A stretch of DNA of 64,000 bases from Panopea generosa (GCA_029582155.1 CM055894.1:34877132-34941131); one strand, 5' to 3'; shown: positions 1 through 12,680, counted from the stretch's first letter. Numbers and translations are program-made. Notes: a model not told the origin generated them from the sequence alone.

Positions 1-34
1 GCGAATGAAAACAATCAACACATATATGAAATCT
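1..34 (+). CDS. Candidate cassette exon A0, 3' part only
   Basis: This is the 3' end of an exon of the A family; its acceptor lies before the window. The visible peptide is ANENNQHIYEI followed by one extra base, then a consensus GTAAGT donor at 35-40. It aligns with the exon at 41300, but a 1-base change turns IQQ into NQH and the end reads IYEI instead of NNEI. The exon ends in phase 1 like all others in the window. The function is unknown; the exon call rests on family similarity and the donor. Confidence 0.45.
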
Positions 35-108
35 GTAAGTTATTTAAAATTATTGTGTCTGATTGTCACATCCATCTGCGGGCATGCATGCTTGATGGTG
101 TATTTGCA

Positions 109-123
109 TATCTGATTCAGATA
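109..123. promoter_or_regulatory. Conserved intronic palindrome downstream of exon A
   Basis: TATCTGATTCAGATA is a perfect 7+1+7 inverted repeat, about 75-85 bases after the exon donor. Perfect copies also lie at 33505-33519, 41446-41460 and 57611-57625, and one-base variants after the exons at 4755, 14245, 36183 and 48483. It sits in a conserved 100-base flank starting at the donor. It might be a splicing or structural element, or simply shared by descent. Confidence 0.3.
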
Positions 124-2270
124 TAGTTAAGGCAATTGCTATAGTTTTTTTTATGCTCTCCAGTTCCGCGCACAAAGGGAAGCAATGTTGCCGAGATCAG
201 ACAGTGTCACTACATGGTATTATACTACAACTGACCCTATTTCGGATGACACTCTCATTACGGATACATCTAAAATTGGTCTCTTAAATTATGTTCAATA
301 TATTAAATATGCATTATGGTATGAAATAATTCTTTATAGAAATTTAACCTAAATATAAGATATAATAGAAATCTTAATATTTATACAAATATGCTCATTT
401 AGTATAAAAGCGTAAATTTTGCAACTGCAGTTTATTTAATGATGGCATACTTTGGGATCTTTTTTGTCTCAAATAACGCGGTAACATTTTTTTTTATATT
501 GATTGTCATTAGAATACGTATCAGAGGATATTTTGTGAGGTTTTAAGGAAATGTATATCAAAATATTAAAACAACTCTTTATTTTACTGCAAAATTGAAA
601 AACAAGTGACACTCTGCCGAAATGATTTTGTTTTAAAAAAACCTAAACGGTTCAATTCAATCTTTACCATTTACCATTTACATGACAATCATTATTACAT
701 GTATGCATCTGTGTATATGTGTTAATAAAACATAGATTTATACAATTTTGAGTATTGGTTTTACATTGCTTGTTAAATCTACATTTGTTCGCCAAATGTC
801 GAGATCGGGTATGTTTATGGGGTGGTTATACCAAAAGGTATGTACGGTAGCATGTGTTTTTTTTCTGATCTTTAATGAACATAAATTAAACTTAACTACT
901 GGAAAGTTTCGTGAGATTCTATCCTTAGAAAAAATATGACAAAAGCTATAGCAATTGTCTTTAAACAAATTATCAGACATCTGAATAATAGTCAATGTAT
1001 ATTTCCCTACCTTTAAGAGTATGTCTAAAAGTTATTGTGCATTTTTATTTCAAATGCAAATTATGTACATATATAGTATCTATATTGGTTAAGCATATTA
1101 AAGAAAAAGACTGGCATTGTCTGAGTCAAATGTCTTATTTATTCGTTTACTTAAGAAAGTGCGTTTATTACAAAATGAATATATAATTAATTGACAGGTA
1201 AATATTACTTTCAATAATATAGTTTAGTATTGGTGCTTTACGTAAAACGGAAAAAAAGTTACGTTAAGCAGCTTGTATATATTACAATATAGCTACATGT
1301 ATTTGCTTTTACTGGAGTAGATTTTAATAAGACTTCCTCGGGAATGGCTTTTGACCTAAAAAAAAACAACAGTTGTGAGAGACGTTTCAAAGTCATTACA
1401 TTGGAATAGTTGATGTAACTATTCATCACGGTGAAGTAAACATATGCGTAATGTACAGGTATTAACAAATTAAAACTGCCATACAACAGCAAGACTCAGT
1501 GCTAATTATTAAATATCGGTTGCTTTACAGTGCAATAAACAAATTATTTTGCGCTCCAAATAATTGTATACACATAAAGTTAGCGAAACCAATCGCTTTG
1601 AGAATATATCCTAGAAATCAGAAACTATTGCAGAAAGTCATTTTGTTGAAATATATCTTCCAACAGGAAGTTTTGTACCATTAATATAGAACGTGTCAAA
1701 ACTAGTAATTGGAAAATAACACTTCATAAGTGATGCATTAGGCTATTTGACACTGGTTTCATTGTCCACATTATCGTTTTTCAAAATCTTATATGGTGAC
1801 GATGCAGTACCTTTAGGGTTCTTGGACAATTACTTAACTAAATACAGACAAGCTTCTAACACAAACTGAACACACATCAGATAAACCACATTACTGCAAC
1901 AATGCTTGCTTGGTAACATCAGAATACATAATTTAGGCTAAGCTATATTTCCTTGCCTATTCCAGTAAATGCACTTGTGAAAGTGCTTTTACATAATTAA
2001 AAACATTGGAGTGCATGTAAAGCAACACAAATATATTCATTTAATCCATATACAACATCATGTACAGGTACAAAGCGCAAGGAGGTACCATTCCGTAAAC
2101 ATGAGTCCGAGGAGTTCCATGACCGAAACTGATACACACGGAACAAATACAGTTTCATGTGATTGAGTTATTTCTAATTACTAGTTTGAACTGGGCATGC
2201 AAAGTGTTCAGAATCATTATTAAGTTTGCTTTCATATATCAAAATTTAAGTTATCCATCCCACTTCTTTG

Positions 2271-2747
2271 ACGATGGCAAAGAGGTCAGAGTTGTATTTT
2301 CTTTATATAAGTAAAGTCTTTGATAGAGTTTGGCACAAAGGGTTGTTGGCTAAATTGAAGGCAGTTGGTATATCTTGTCAACTTTTTAATCTTTAAACTG
2401 ACTACCTTAAAGATAGACGCCGATGTGTTGTCATTCCAGGCGCGAGGTCTAATTGGAGACCAATTAAAGCCAGTGTTCCCCAGGGTTCTATATTAGGTCC
2501 TCTTCTGTTTTTAGTTGATATAAATGACATAGTATCTGATATTCACTCCAACATACGACTTTTTGCCGATGATACAAGCCTTTACTTTATAATTAATCAT
2601 AATAATGATATTGTTAATGCTGCACAAACATTACATTCTGACATAAATAAAATATATGAATGGTCAAATAAATTGCTGGTTACTTCTAATCCATCCAACA
2701 CAGAATCAATGCATATAGCTCGCAAACGCACTCAACCCATTCACCTC

Positions 2748-2778
<31 letters not shown>

Positions 2779-4208
2779 ACCCCTTTTTATGCAGAACCAA
2801 CAAATTATAGATGTGTCATCTGACAAACATCTAGGAGTATTCTTATCAAACAACTGCAGCTGGCACTCTCATATTGACTATATTAAGAATAAAACTTGGT
2901 CTAGAATAAATATTATGAGAAAACTAAAATTTCAGTTAGATAGAAAATCACTAGAAACAATATACATGTAATTTATAAGACCCTTATTGGAATATGCCAA
3001 TGTTATTTGGGATAATTGTACAAATTATGAAAAATATGAACTTGATAAATTACAGTTCGAAGCTGCACGAATAACAGCTGGAGTTACAAAACTTATATCT
3101 ATCAATAACCTGAATTCTGAAGTAGGATGGGAAAGTTTTGAAACTCGTCGAACTAAACACAAACTTACTCCTTTGTATAAAATGATCCACGGAATGGTCC
3201 CATCATATCTATGTTCATTGGTTCCTTCTCTTACAAATGCAAGTTCCACGTACAACCTCAGAAATAATAATAATATTCAAATTCCTTCTTCAAGAACAGC
3301 TCTGTACTAAAATTCCTTTATTCCTTCCGTTGTCCGTGACTGGAACACTCTCCCACTTGAAACAAGACAAGCCTCTTCTCTGAATGCTTTTAAACATAAA
3401 CTCGAAAATAACGAACCAAAAGTACCTAAATTCTTTTACATAGGTACAAGGAAATGCCAATTATTGCATGCCCGCCTCCGAACGAATTGTAGTGCACTTA
3501 AACATCATCTATTTCTTAAACACATTGAAGACTCCCCCCTGTGTACATGTGGATAAATAGAAAGTACAGTCCACTTCTTTCTCAATTGTCACCTTTACTA
3601 GCATCAACGCATACCACTCCTGACATCTGTCAGTGAGTTATGTACAGTTTCTTTCAATATACTTCTTTTTGGTGAACCACAACTCTATTATGACAATAAT
3701 GTTCAAATATTTGAAGCAGTTCTCAAATACATTTTATCCACTAATCGTTTCTCCTGAACATGTAAGTAAGTCTGAAGAAATAACAGGGCTATTTCTATTT
3801 ACGTGGTGAGGTCAGCACGTCTCCCAATTTCGTCCATGCCGTTCAGAACTTGTCCAAAAATGTTAACCGTTATTATTATGTGAATTCAAATAATTATCCA
3901 TTACTTTAATCATTTAAATCACCTTTCTTTTTTTCTAATTACTCACTTCATTTTATCAGTTTCTTAAATAAATCAGAAACAATATTCCTAAAAGTATGTT
4001 CAACATTTTTATTAAATATACTTTGAACTATGTTATATTCGTAATGGTAAGAGCATAAATCAAATTGTTGATAATCTGCCAAAATTGTTCACAATTGATA
4101 TATGTCATGGAAAAGAACTTTATAAGATTTTATCTTGCGTTCTAATCCATATTTATACCTAAACTTATATGTATATATGTATATTTGAATGAATAAATAT
4201 GTTTAAAC
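2271..4208 (+). pseudogene. Non-LTR retrotransposon RT fragment, copy 1
   Basis: A 5'-truncated LINE. Reading frames give a broken reverse transcriptase: SKVFDRVWHKGLLAKLKAVG, then [12 protein letters not shown], then [10 protein letters not shown] (the catalytic box), then the thumb region with FIRPLLEYANVIWDN-like sequence and a C-terminal CTCG...HFFLNC zinc-binding-like motif near 3540-3590. Stops occur at about 2394 and 2969 and after RTALY at 3308, so it is dead. The 5' junction is CACTTCTTTG|ACGATGGC and the 3' end is at AAACC|AAGTGTGAC; the uninterrupted site is visible at 29835 and 6100. The motif style is jockey/CR1-like; the exact clade is uncertain. Confidence 0.8.
2747..2780. repeat. 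Poly-C plus (CA)n tract inside LINE copy 1
   Basis: Eighteen C followed by about eight CA dinucleotides, replacing the short CCCCCC of LINE copy 3 (44160). It breaks the ORF. Copy 2 has a 19-C tract at the equivalent place. Confidence 0.9.
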
Positions 4209-4754
4209 CAAGTGTGACTGGTTTAGAGTAGAAACAATTTTAAATTTATATTCTTTGTAAACTTGTGAATGTGCTTTTGGAAGCAAACTAGCGTGGCAAG
4301 TAGCATGGGTAATCATCTGAAGTTATCTATAGCATAAAAACATGCCACAATTATACCCCTTGTCGACATAGTGTTACCGTTAATCTTGGTATTGAAAATA
4401 TCACGGTCGTTCAACCATCGGAATAAATATCTGACTGTGTCTAAACAAAATATATTTTCAATTTATATTTTTAAATCAATCAAAGACATTCTTCCGTGAA
4501 CAATGAAGATTATTCATCAATTATATGAAGTTCATGATATTTGTTTCATATTCACTGTTTGTAGCGTTTTATGTCCTGCTGCCAATCCGCACATGTCTTT
4601 CTGTCTATTTCCCTCTCTGTCTTGCATATCTTCCTGATGCCGAACGTTATGCTCTCCATTAATTATCTGTGTCCTTGTGTCGGTGTGCATCTGTCTCTAC
4701 TTTACATGATGTTGATCTTATCAACGTTGATATTATTTTGTATTTATTACTCAG

Positions 4755-4826
4755 ATTGTTTGCCTGAAGAACGTCGTCGTTTAACAAATGAAGCAAATGA
4801 AGACATTCAACAAAAGAATGAAATCA
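4755..4826 (+). CDS. Candidate cassette exon A1 (24 codons)
   Basis: The exon lies between TTATTACTCAG (acceptor ends 4754) and a GTAAGT donor at 4827. It is 72 bases, phase 1 at both ends. With a G from the preceding exon the first codon is Asp; it reads D-C-L-P-EERRRLTNEANEDIQQ then KNEI. It is polar, rich in Glu, Asn and Arg, without cysteine except Cys2, which is Gly in the sister exons at 14245 and 48483. A pyrimidine-rich tract of about 180 bases precedes it. No domain is recognised. The upstream CG-rich element present before other A exons is lost here because of the 1.38-kb deletion at 4564. Confidence 0.55.
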
Positions 4827-7800
4827 GTAAGTTATTAAAATATTAAAAATGTTTGTGTCTGATTGTCACACCAATATGCGGGCATGCATGATTGACTGTG
4901 TATTTGCATATCTTATTCAGATATAGATAAACAAATTATCAGACACCTGAGTAATTGTCAATATCTATTTCCTTACATTGAAGAGTACGTCTAAAAATTA
5001 CGGTGCATATGTTTTTCAAATGCAATATTCTGTACATTAATATAGTATATAGAATGATTAAGCATATTAAAGAAAAGTATCGACGGATATTTATGTTTAT
5101 AAATACTACAAGATATTTGAATGTACATTTTATGTTCAGAACTGACCTATTGACCATTTAATAACAAAATTGAGTATACAGCTACATGTATTTTCTTTTA
5201 CTGGAATCATAAATTTTAATAAGGCTTCCTAGGGAATGTCTTTGACCCTAAAAACATAACAATTTGGTAAGACGTTTCAAAGTCATTACACTGGAATAGT
5301 TGATGTAACCATTAACCATGGTGAAGTAAAAATGTGCGTATTGTACAGGTTTTAACAAATTCTAACTGCCATACAACAGCAAGATTCAGTGCTAATTATC
5401 AAACATCGGTTGCTTTACAGTGCGATAATGAAATATTTTGGAACTCCAAATAATTATATACACATAAAGTCAGCTAAAGCAGTCGTTTTGAGAATAGTTC
5501 CTTGAAATCAGAAACTATTGCAGACAGTCATATTTAAAAATATATTTCCAACAGGTAGTTTTGTACCGTTAATAAAGAATGTGTCAAGACTAGTGTTTGG
5601 AAAATAACACTTCATAAGTGATGCATTAGACTATATAAGTACATAGTTTCGTTCGTAAAAAACTCTCTTATAAGGTGACGCTGCAGTACCTAGGGTTTTT
5701 GGACAATATTTGAACATAAAACAGACAGGCTTCTGACACCAACACACATCAGATAAACCACCGTTACTGCAACAATGATTTCCTTGCCTAATCCAGTAAG
5801 TGCACTAGTGTAAGTGCTACATACAGTTAAACATCGGAGTGCACCTACAGCAATACAAATATATTCATTAAATGCATATTCATCTTCAGGAATAGGTACA
5901 AATCGCAAAGAGGTACCATTCCGTAAATATGATTCCAAGTAGTTCGATGACCGAAACTCATACACACAAAAAACAAATGTTGTTGAGTTTTAACTTACCA
6001 CTTGTATGTACTATGCATGCAAAGTGTTCAGAATCATTATTTAGTCTGCTTCCATGTATCATAATTTGAGTAAGTCATCCGATGTCTTTGCTTAAGTGTG
6101 ACTTGTTTAGAATTGAACAATTTTTAATTTACATTCTTTGTAAAAACTTGTGAATGTACTTTTAGAAGCATGTTCTCGTTGCCAGCTGCATGGGTAATCA
6201 TCTGAAGTTATCTTTAGCATACAAACATGCCACCATTCTAACCATAGTCGACATCATGTTGCCGCTAATCTTGGTATTAGACACTATTGCAATAGTTCAA
6301 CCATCGGAATAAATGCATGAATGTGTCTTAGATAATAAATAAAATACATTCTCAAGCAAACAATAAAGATCATTCGTCAATTATATGAAGTTCATTATTC
6401 TAGTGTCACTTTCACCGTTTCTACATGCCGTAATTGTGCTTTGGAGGATAACTGAGATGATAAATTACTTTCATAGATTAGCCAAACGTTTAGAAATATA
6501 TGAAATTCCCTATCATTTTTCACTCATATACAGCTATCAGTTCATGTATGTAAATTTGTCCACCTTGTCCAGATGTGTTGCATGGATAGTGTATCTATGG
6601 TTTGCATTGTAGCAAGGCGCATTCGCCGTAGTCTGTACATTTATATCTTGGTTATTCACAAAAAGTTATTTCCATATATATATACAATTATATATGACTT
6701 ATTTGAATGTGTAAATAAGTTAAATACACGGCATCATTTTTCATTCATTTTGGTACACGATGTAATAGTTTGAGTAGACACAACAATGCGATTAAAACGA
6801 TTATCAGTATCTCAATTCTGAAGAAACCTAAAAATGTATGTCACAGGGGAAATAATCGCTATACTCGTATAGAACTGATTGTTTTTGTTTTTGTTCAGCA
6901 ACATTTGTAGAAAAGTGTCATCTGATATAAAGTTTCCGAGGCTTCAATGAAAAAGTGTTGTCAAACAGACAAAACGATTCTACAAAAGAATGTTTACTTC
7001 ACGCTCATGTTTATATTAAGATAGTCTCATAATAACTTCAAATGACCAATTTCGTTCTCAGTATTTTTGTAGAGCTCCAGTTCTACAAAATGTTGATATA
7101 AATATGCGTTGTCATGTTTTGCATGCATGTGGCACAGGATTCAGCCTAAGAGATTTTGTCTTAAGTAAATATAATGTCAGTGAACGTTTCTATTGTGAAT
7201 ATATGATGCATTAAACGAATATAAACTTATATAAACAGTGATCGCAAACATGCAATTTAGTTCAGTTGCATTATCATCTTGTATGACCTAATATTGAGTT
7301 CACACGTGGCAATATTATAAACTGTGTAGAAAATGTTTAATGAAATATAATTATGTTCTGCTGTTTATCAAAAACATAAGTAACTGTTAACGGATGTTCT
7401 TTATTTGGAATGTATTGTAGATATTTTACGTCCATGTTGGCATTAATGCAAAGTTGAGATATTTGAAACTTATTTTCTATGTCATCGATCTGGTATAGAA
7501 ATTACAAATTCAACACGCTATTTATAGAATTTGATTGGTTCCGAATGTTTGATAAAAATTAAAAGTCAATTTAAACCAAACTAATATTAGTTATATGAAT
7601 TTCATTTACGTTATATCGAAAACGAGAATTTTTACAATAATAAAATATAAAGTACAGTTTTTTTGTGTAATATATATAATGGATTGTATTAAACACACAC
7701 TTTCTGCTGTTTACCTAATGAGTGTTTGGCCGACATTATCAAGTATTAGAGTCACAGTCTGCTGGTGATATTGATGCAATACCACGCAAAGCACGAACAT

Positions 7801-8623
7801 GCGCTTTCGTCGGGCATTCTTACCTACGTGCCATTTGATCTGAGACGACCTGCCAATTAAATACGCAGATAATCTTACCGAAATTGGTTCCAGCGACGCA
7901 ATTGTCCTTAGATTTTTTTTTTAAGATAAACTGACGATATCTAAGTAAACAATACATTTTATTGACATGATTTATTGCGTATGTTATAAAACACCATCAC
8001 GGGCCAGTGCGCGGAGCGAAAGTCGGTGTCGAGTTAAGTCAATTTTCACAATGATTTACATTTTAAACAATGCACTATCTATCACCTAACCCATACAGAC
8101 TAATTTGAATATATAATCACGATGGCAAACACACGTGACCTAATCGTATGGAGCGGTGTAAAAACGGAGGAAAAGTGTCCATTTAGATACTTTTTACCTG
8201 ATAACTTTCTTAATATTGCATTTAAATTCACGAAATGAAGACGAACGCTGCTTTTGTATAGAGATGAATCTTCGGTGCTATCAAGTTACAATGTAATACT
8301 CGTTTTTTTTGGGAAATATTTCGAATGTTCAATAGATCCATAGAATCTTAGGTATATAGGAGTTTTCAATTACATATATGTCTGTATAAAAAAATCAACC
8401 TAGTGTTGTGATAGTGTCTATACTTAGGAGTTTTCATCTTCAGTATATAATCTGTTACTACAGAAATAATTAACGCAATGACGAATACTTTTTTTTCCGA
8501 TGCACATCGATAAACCTTATTGATAAAAGCTTGCCTTTTTCTGAGCATAGTTTTCATTTTCAAGTATCTGAACCTATTTTTTTAATGGGATTTAACGGCG
8601 TTTTCAATAGATTTTAGGTTGTT

Positions 8624-8811
8624 TATGGCATATCCAGTTTTATAAGTGGATGAAGACTTCAGAATGAATCTGAGTAGGAGCACCGTCCTTTTGTATATAA
8701 CTGGCACATTTTCTGACTAAAAGTTTTCGGAGTGAGCGTTTATCGAACCTTAGCGGTGAGGGGTAAGTGCTCTTGAGACGGCGCCTTATACCACTTGACC
8801 ACGGTGGACAC
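8624..8811 (-). mobile_element. tRNA-derived SINE, X1 copy
   Basis: Read on the minus strand from 8811, the head resembles a Leu/Ser tRNA: an A-box-like GTGGTCAAGTGG, then GGCGCCGTCTCAAGAGC, and a B-box-like GGTTCGATAAAC at about 8742-8751. There is no matching 3' acceptor stem, so it is not a working tRNA gene; a roughly 100-base body ending near TGGATATGCCATA follows. The same element sits at the same place in X2, X3, Z1 and Z3 and so predates the duplications. Confidence 0.55.
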
Positions 8812-9035
8812 ATTGAACTCAGAACATCTGAGTAAGTCACGGAATGGCTAGGGATAGTGCCGACTACATGATCTTCTTCCTTTCTATCTGAAATTTATGT
8901 TAGTAAAAATACCATATGAAGATAGACCTATATGTCGTTTTCGTTTCAATAAATACTGTTGGAAGGAATCAATAGATATTTTCAATTCTAATATATTTAT
9001 TCGTAGGACAAAAAAACATACTTTATATTGCACAG

Positions 9036-9074
9036 AATCTGTCATAAAATACAACGAAGAAAATAGTTATGATT
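9036..9074 (+). CDS. Weak candidate exon C1 (13 codons)
   Basis: A CACAG acceptor at 9031-9035 is followed by 39 bases with an open phase-1 frame (S-V-I-K-Y-N-E-E-N-S-Y-D) and then GTTTAC, a poor donor. It is the counterpart of the better exon at 55637, whose donor is GTGAGT. It may be a decayed or non-functional version. Confidence 0.25.
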
Positions 9075-9400
9075 GTTTACTCTATTTTCTACACACAGAA
9101 TATACGTAATATGTTTATAAACGAGATCATTTTTTCACGTAACGCTGTATTAGTTTATTAAAATAAATATTTCAGGCGAACACACATTGTTATGCTGTAT
9201 CAATTTCCATCTAAAAACATTTAAGTATGTATATATAGACGGTTATGTTTGCAGGCAGACACATCGGATACACAATCGTCCTGTCGTTATTTATATCGTT
9301 AATCAATTATATGTTTTATGTGTAATCTGACTTTGAAATATAATTAATTTGATGAATAGTTACAGTTATACATAGAACATGTTTCTGTATGTGTGTTGCT

Positions 9401-9434
9401 AGCGGCTCGATTGTCGCGTCTATCGGCGTTTATC
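9401..9434 (+). promoter_or_regulatory. CG-rich intronic element upstream of exon B1
   Basis: AGCGGCTCGATTGTCGCGTC followed by TATCGGCGTTTATC. It is CpG-rich in AT-rich surroundings and lies 222 bases before the exon start. Related copies begin at 14029, 18253, 34559, 41082, 48267, 53116 and 57031, all 216-226 bases before an A or B exon where the exon is still present; more diverged copies are at 21833 and 33230. D exons do not have it. The role is unknown. Confidence 0.35.
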
Positions 9435-9622
9435 GTATGGCTGCCAGTCCGCACATGTCTATATGTGTAACTGTCTCCCTTGAATCTCTTCCTGATGCTC
9501 AACATAATACTCACCTTGTATCATCTGTGTCCTTGTGTGAACACATGCCAGTTGCTATCTGTCTATATTTTACATGATGTTGCTCTTATACCCGTTGATA
9601 TTGTTTTATATTTATTACTCAG

Positions 9623-9679
9623 ATCCGTTGAATGAAGAAAGTATTCCTCGTACAAATACATTGAATCTTCCTAAGCCAG
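9623..9679 (+). CDS. Candidate cassette exon B1 (19 codons)
   Basis: Acceptor TTATTACTCAG ends at 9622; the donor is G|GTAAGT at 9680. The exon is 57 bases, phase 1 at both ends, and reads D-P-L-N-EESIPRTNTLNLPKP. The first half matches exon A3 (D-L-L-N-EERRPLTN), so B looks like a diverged, shorter sister of A; the second half (TLNLPKP) is new. The 200-base upstream flank with the CG-rich element, pyrimidine tract and ACATGATGTTGCTCTTATA block is shared with the A exons. The function is not recognised. Confidence 0.55.
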
Positions 9680-9899
9680 GTAAGTTATCAAAAATTATTG
9701 TTTCTGATTGTTAAACCTATCTGCAGGCATGCATGCTTGACCGTGTATTGGCATATAAAATTCAGACATAATAAAATAAGGTTATTACATTGGAATAGTT
9801 GATGTAACCATTTACCATGACGAAGTAAAAATAAGTGTATTGTACAGGTATTAACAAATTTTAACTGCCATACAACAGCAAGATTTAGTGCTTATTATT

Positions 9900-10145
9900 A
9901 AATATCGGTTGCTTTACAGCGCGATAAACAAATATGTATGCGCTTCAAATGATTATATACACATCAAGTTAGCTGAATCAATCGCTCAGAAAATATTTAA
10001 TGGACGTCAGAAACTATTATATGTAAATATCGGTTGATTTACAGTGCGATAAACAACTCTGTCTTTGCTCCAAATTTATATACACATTAAGTTTGCTAAA
10101 TCAATCGCTTAGAGAATATTTCCTGGAAATCTGAAACTATTGCAG
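9900..10145 (+). repeat. Internal 125-base tandem duplication
   Basis: AAATATCGGTTG...TTTACAGNGCGATAAACAA to GAAACTATT occurs twice in a row with a period near 125. The same doubling is seen at 18750-18990 and 53605-53850, after each B exon, but is single after A exons. Confidence 0.7.
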
Positions 10146-10781
10146 AAAGTCATATTTAAAATATATCTTCCAACAGGAAGTTTTGTACCATTAATATAGA
10201 ACGTGTCAAAACTAGTAATTGGAAAATAAAACTTCATAAGTGATGCATTAGGCTATTTGACACTGGTTTCATTGTCCACATTATCGTTTTTCAAAATCTT
10301 ATATGGTGACGATGCAGTACCTTTAGGGTTCTTGGACAATTACTTAACTAAATACAGACAAGCTTCTAACACAAACTGAACACACATCAGATAAACAACC
10401 ATTACTGCAACAATGCTTGCTTGGTAACACCAGAATACATAATTTAGGCTAAGCTATATTTCCTTGCCTATTCCAGTAAATGCACTTGTGAAAGTGCTTT
10501 TACATAATTAAAAACATTGGAGTGCATGTAAAGCAACACAAATATATTCATTTAATCCATATACAACATCATGTACAGGTACAAAGCGCAAGGAGGTACC
10601 ATTCCGTAAACATGAGTCCGAGGAGTTTCATGACCGAAACTGATACACACGGAACAAATACAGTTTCTTGTGATTGAGTTATTTCTAATTACTAGTTTGA
10701 ACTGGGCATGCAAAGTGTTCAGAATCATTATTAAGTTTGCTTTCATATATCAAAATTTAAGTAATTCATCCCACTTCTTTG

Positions 10782-12318
10782 ACGATGGCAAAGAGGTCAG
10801 AGTTGTATTTTCTTTATATAAGTAAAGTCTTTGATAGAGTTTGGCACAAAGGGTTGTTGGCTAAATTGAAAGCAGTTGGTATATCTTGTCAACTTTTTAA
10901 TCTTTTAACTGACTACCTTAAAGATAGACACCGATGTGTTGTCATTCCAGGCGCGAGGTCTAATTGAAGACCAATTAAAGCCAGTGTTCCCCAGGGATCT
11001 ATATTAGGTCCTCTTCTGTTTTTAGTTGATATAAATGACATAGTATCTGATATTCACTCCAACATACGACTTTTTGCCGATGATACAAGCCTTTACTTTA
11101 TAATTAATCATAATAATGATATTGTTAATGCTGCACAAACATTAAATTCTGACATAAATAAAATATATGAATGGTCAAATAAATGGCTGGTTACTTCTAA
11201 TCCATCCAACACAGAATCAATGCATGTAACTCGCAAACGCACTCAACCCATTCACCGCCCCCCCCCCCCCCCCCCCTTTGTATAAAATGATCCACGGAAT
11301 GGTCCCATCATATCTATGTTCATTGGTTCCTTCTCTTACAAATGCAAGTTCCACGTACAACCTCAGAAATAATAATAATATTATTAATATTCCTTCTTCA
11401 AGAACAGCTCTGTACTAAAATTCCATTATTCCTTCCGTTGTCCGTGACTGGAACACTCTCCCACTTGAAACAAGACAAGCCTCGTCTCTGAATGCTTTTA
11501 AACATAAACTCGAAAATAACGAACCAAAAGTACCTAAATTCTTTTACATAGGTACAAGGAAATGCCAATTAGTGCATGCCCGCCTCCGAACGAATTGTAG
11601 TGCACTTAAACATCATCTATTTCTTAAACACATTGAAGACTCCCCCCTGTGTTCATGTGGATAAAAAGAAAGTACAGTCCACTTTTTTCTCAATTGTCAC
11701 CTTTACTAGCATCAACGCATACCACTCCTGACATCTGTCAGTGAGTTATGTACAGTTTCTTTAAATATACTTCTTTTTGGTGAACCACAACTCTCTTATG
11801 ACAATAATGTTCAAATATTTGAAGCAGTTCTCAAATACATTTTATCCATTAATCGTTTCTCCTGAACATGTAAGTAAGTCTGAAGAAATAACAGGGCTAT
11901 TTCTATTTACGTGGTGAGGTCAGCACGTCTCCCAATTTCGTCCATGCCGTTCAGAACTTGTCCAAAAATGTTAACCGTTATTATTATGTGAATTCAAATA
12001 ATTATCCATTACTTTAATCATTTAAATCACCTTTCTTTTTTTTTCTAATTACTCACTTCATTTTCTCAGTTTCTTAAATATATCAGAAACAATATTCCTA
12101 AAAGTATGTTAAACATTTTTATTAAATATACTTTGAACTATGTTATATTCGTAATGGTAAGAGCATAAATCAAATTGTTGATAATCTGCCAAATTTGTTA
12201 ACAATTGATATATGTCATGGAAAAGAACTTTATAAGATTTTATCTTGCGTTCTAATCCATATTTATACCTAAACTTATATGTTTATATGTACATTTGAAT
12301 GAATAAATATGTTTAAAC
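10782..12318 (+). pseudogene. Non-LTR retrotransposon RT fragment, copy 2
   Basis: Same 5' and 3' boundaries as the LINE at 2271. RT motifs [12 protein letters not shown] and [10 protein letters not shown] are present, but a stop replaces Trp at about 10965. A 19-C tract at 11258-11276 is joined directly to TTTGTATAAAATG, so about 400 bases present in copy 1 (2765-3170) are missing. The C-terminal region has the same stop after RTALY and a stop in CTCG*IEST as copy 1. Confidence 0.8.
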
Positions 12319-12680
12319 CAAGTGTGACTGGTTTAGAGTGGAACAATTTTAAATTTATATTCTTTGTAAAAACTTGTGAATGTGCTTTTGGAAGCATAAT
12401 AGCGTGGCAAGTAGCATGGGTAATCATCTGAAGTTATCTATAGCATAAAAACATGCCACAATTATACCCCTTGTCGACATAGTGATACCGTTAATCTTGG
12501 TATTGAAAATATCACGGTCGTTCAACCATCGGAATAAATATCTGACTGTGTCTAAACAAAATATATTTTCAATTTATATTTTTAAATCAATCAAAGACAT
12601 TCTTCCGTGAACAATGAAGATTATTCATCAATTATATGAAGTTCATGATATTTGTTTCATATTCACTGTTTGTTTGCTGC

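Larger units (their letters stand above)
1..4563 (+). repeat. Segmental duplication unit Y1
   Basis: This stretch follows exon A0 and is intron-like: no other exon is seen between 35 and 4563. It aligns nearly end to end with 41340-45114, in part with 26781-30350 (from about 380), with 10170-12680 (from about 1660) and with 57540-59940. Bases 1403-1419 hold the GGAATAGTTGATGTAAC block found 13 times in the window. From 2271 a truncated LINE interrupts the unit. Compared with 12300-14054, the unit has lost about 1.38 kb at 4561-4564, where the sequence jumps straight into the pyrimidine tract before the next exon. Confidence 0.8.
4564..9780 (+). repeat. Segmental duplication unit X1
   Basis: A roughly 5.2-kb unit holding exon A1 at its 5' end, a long intron-like stretch with a SINE, the weak exon C1, and exon B1 at its 3' end. 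It is near-identical by eye to 14054-18640 and 48290-53480 and to the partial copy 61005-64000. Between 4830 and 8620 and between 8812 and 9020 I see no exon. A minus-strand ORF at 5690-5965 recurs in X3 and X4 but is not convincing as a gene (see findings). Confidence 0.85.
9781..12680 (+). repeat. Chimeric unit: B-type intron joined to Y 3' half
   Basis: The first 370 bases follow the exon-B intron seen also at 18641 and 53480. From about 10170 the sequence switches to Y type (TACCATTAATATAGAACGTG, as at 1678) instead of the Z type seen at 19040. It then holds LINE copy 2. No exon is visible between 9680 and 14244. Confidence 0.7.

Noticed and set aside
8366..8563. Minus-strand 65-codon ORF repeated at 17218
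   Set aside because: Broken in X3 and absent in the related sequence at 56090; open only because the copies are near-identical.
8735..8811. A tRNA gene (Leu/Ser type) on the minus strand
   Set aside because: Boxes A and B are recognisable, but there is no matching acceptor stem and the B box is diverged; a SINE body follows.
9389..9577. Plus-strand ORFs in the pyrimidine-rich stretch before exons (also 4571, 14019, 18241, 33202, 34532, 48245)
   Set aside because: They arise from the C/T-rich intron tract, run through the acceptor region and differ in frame and length between copies; the splice model explains the conservation better.
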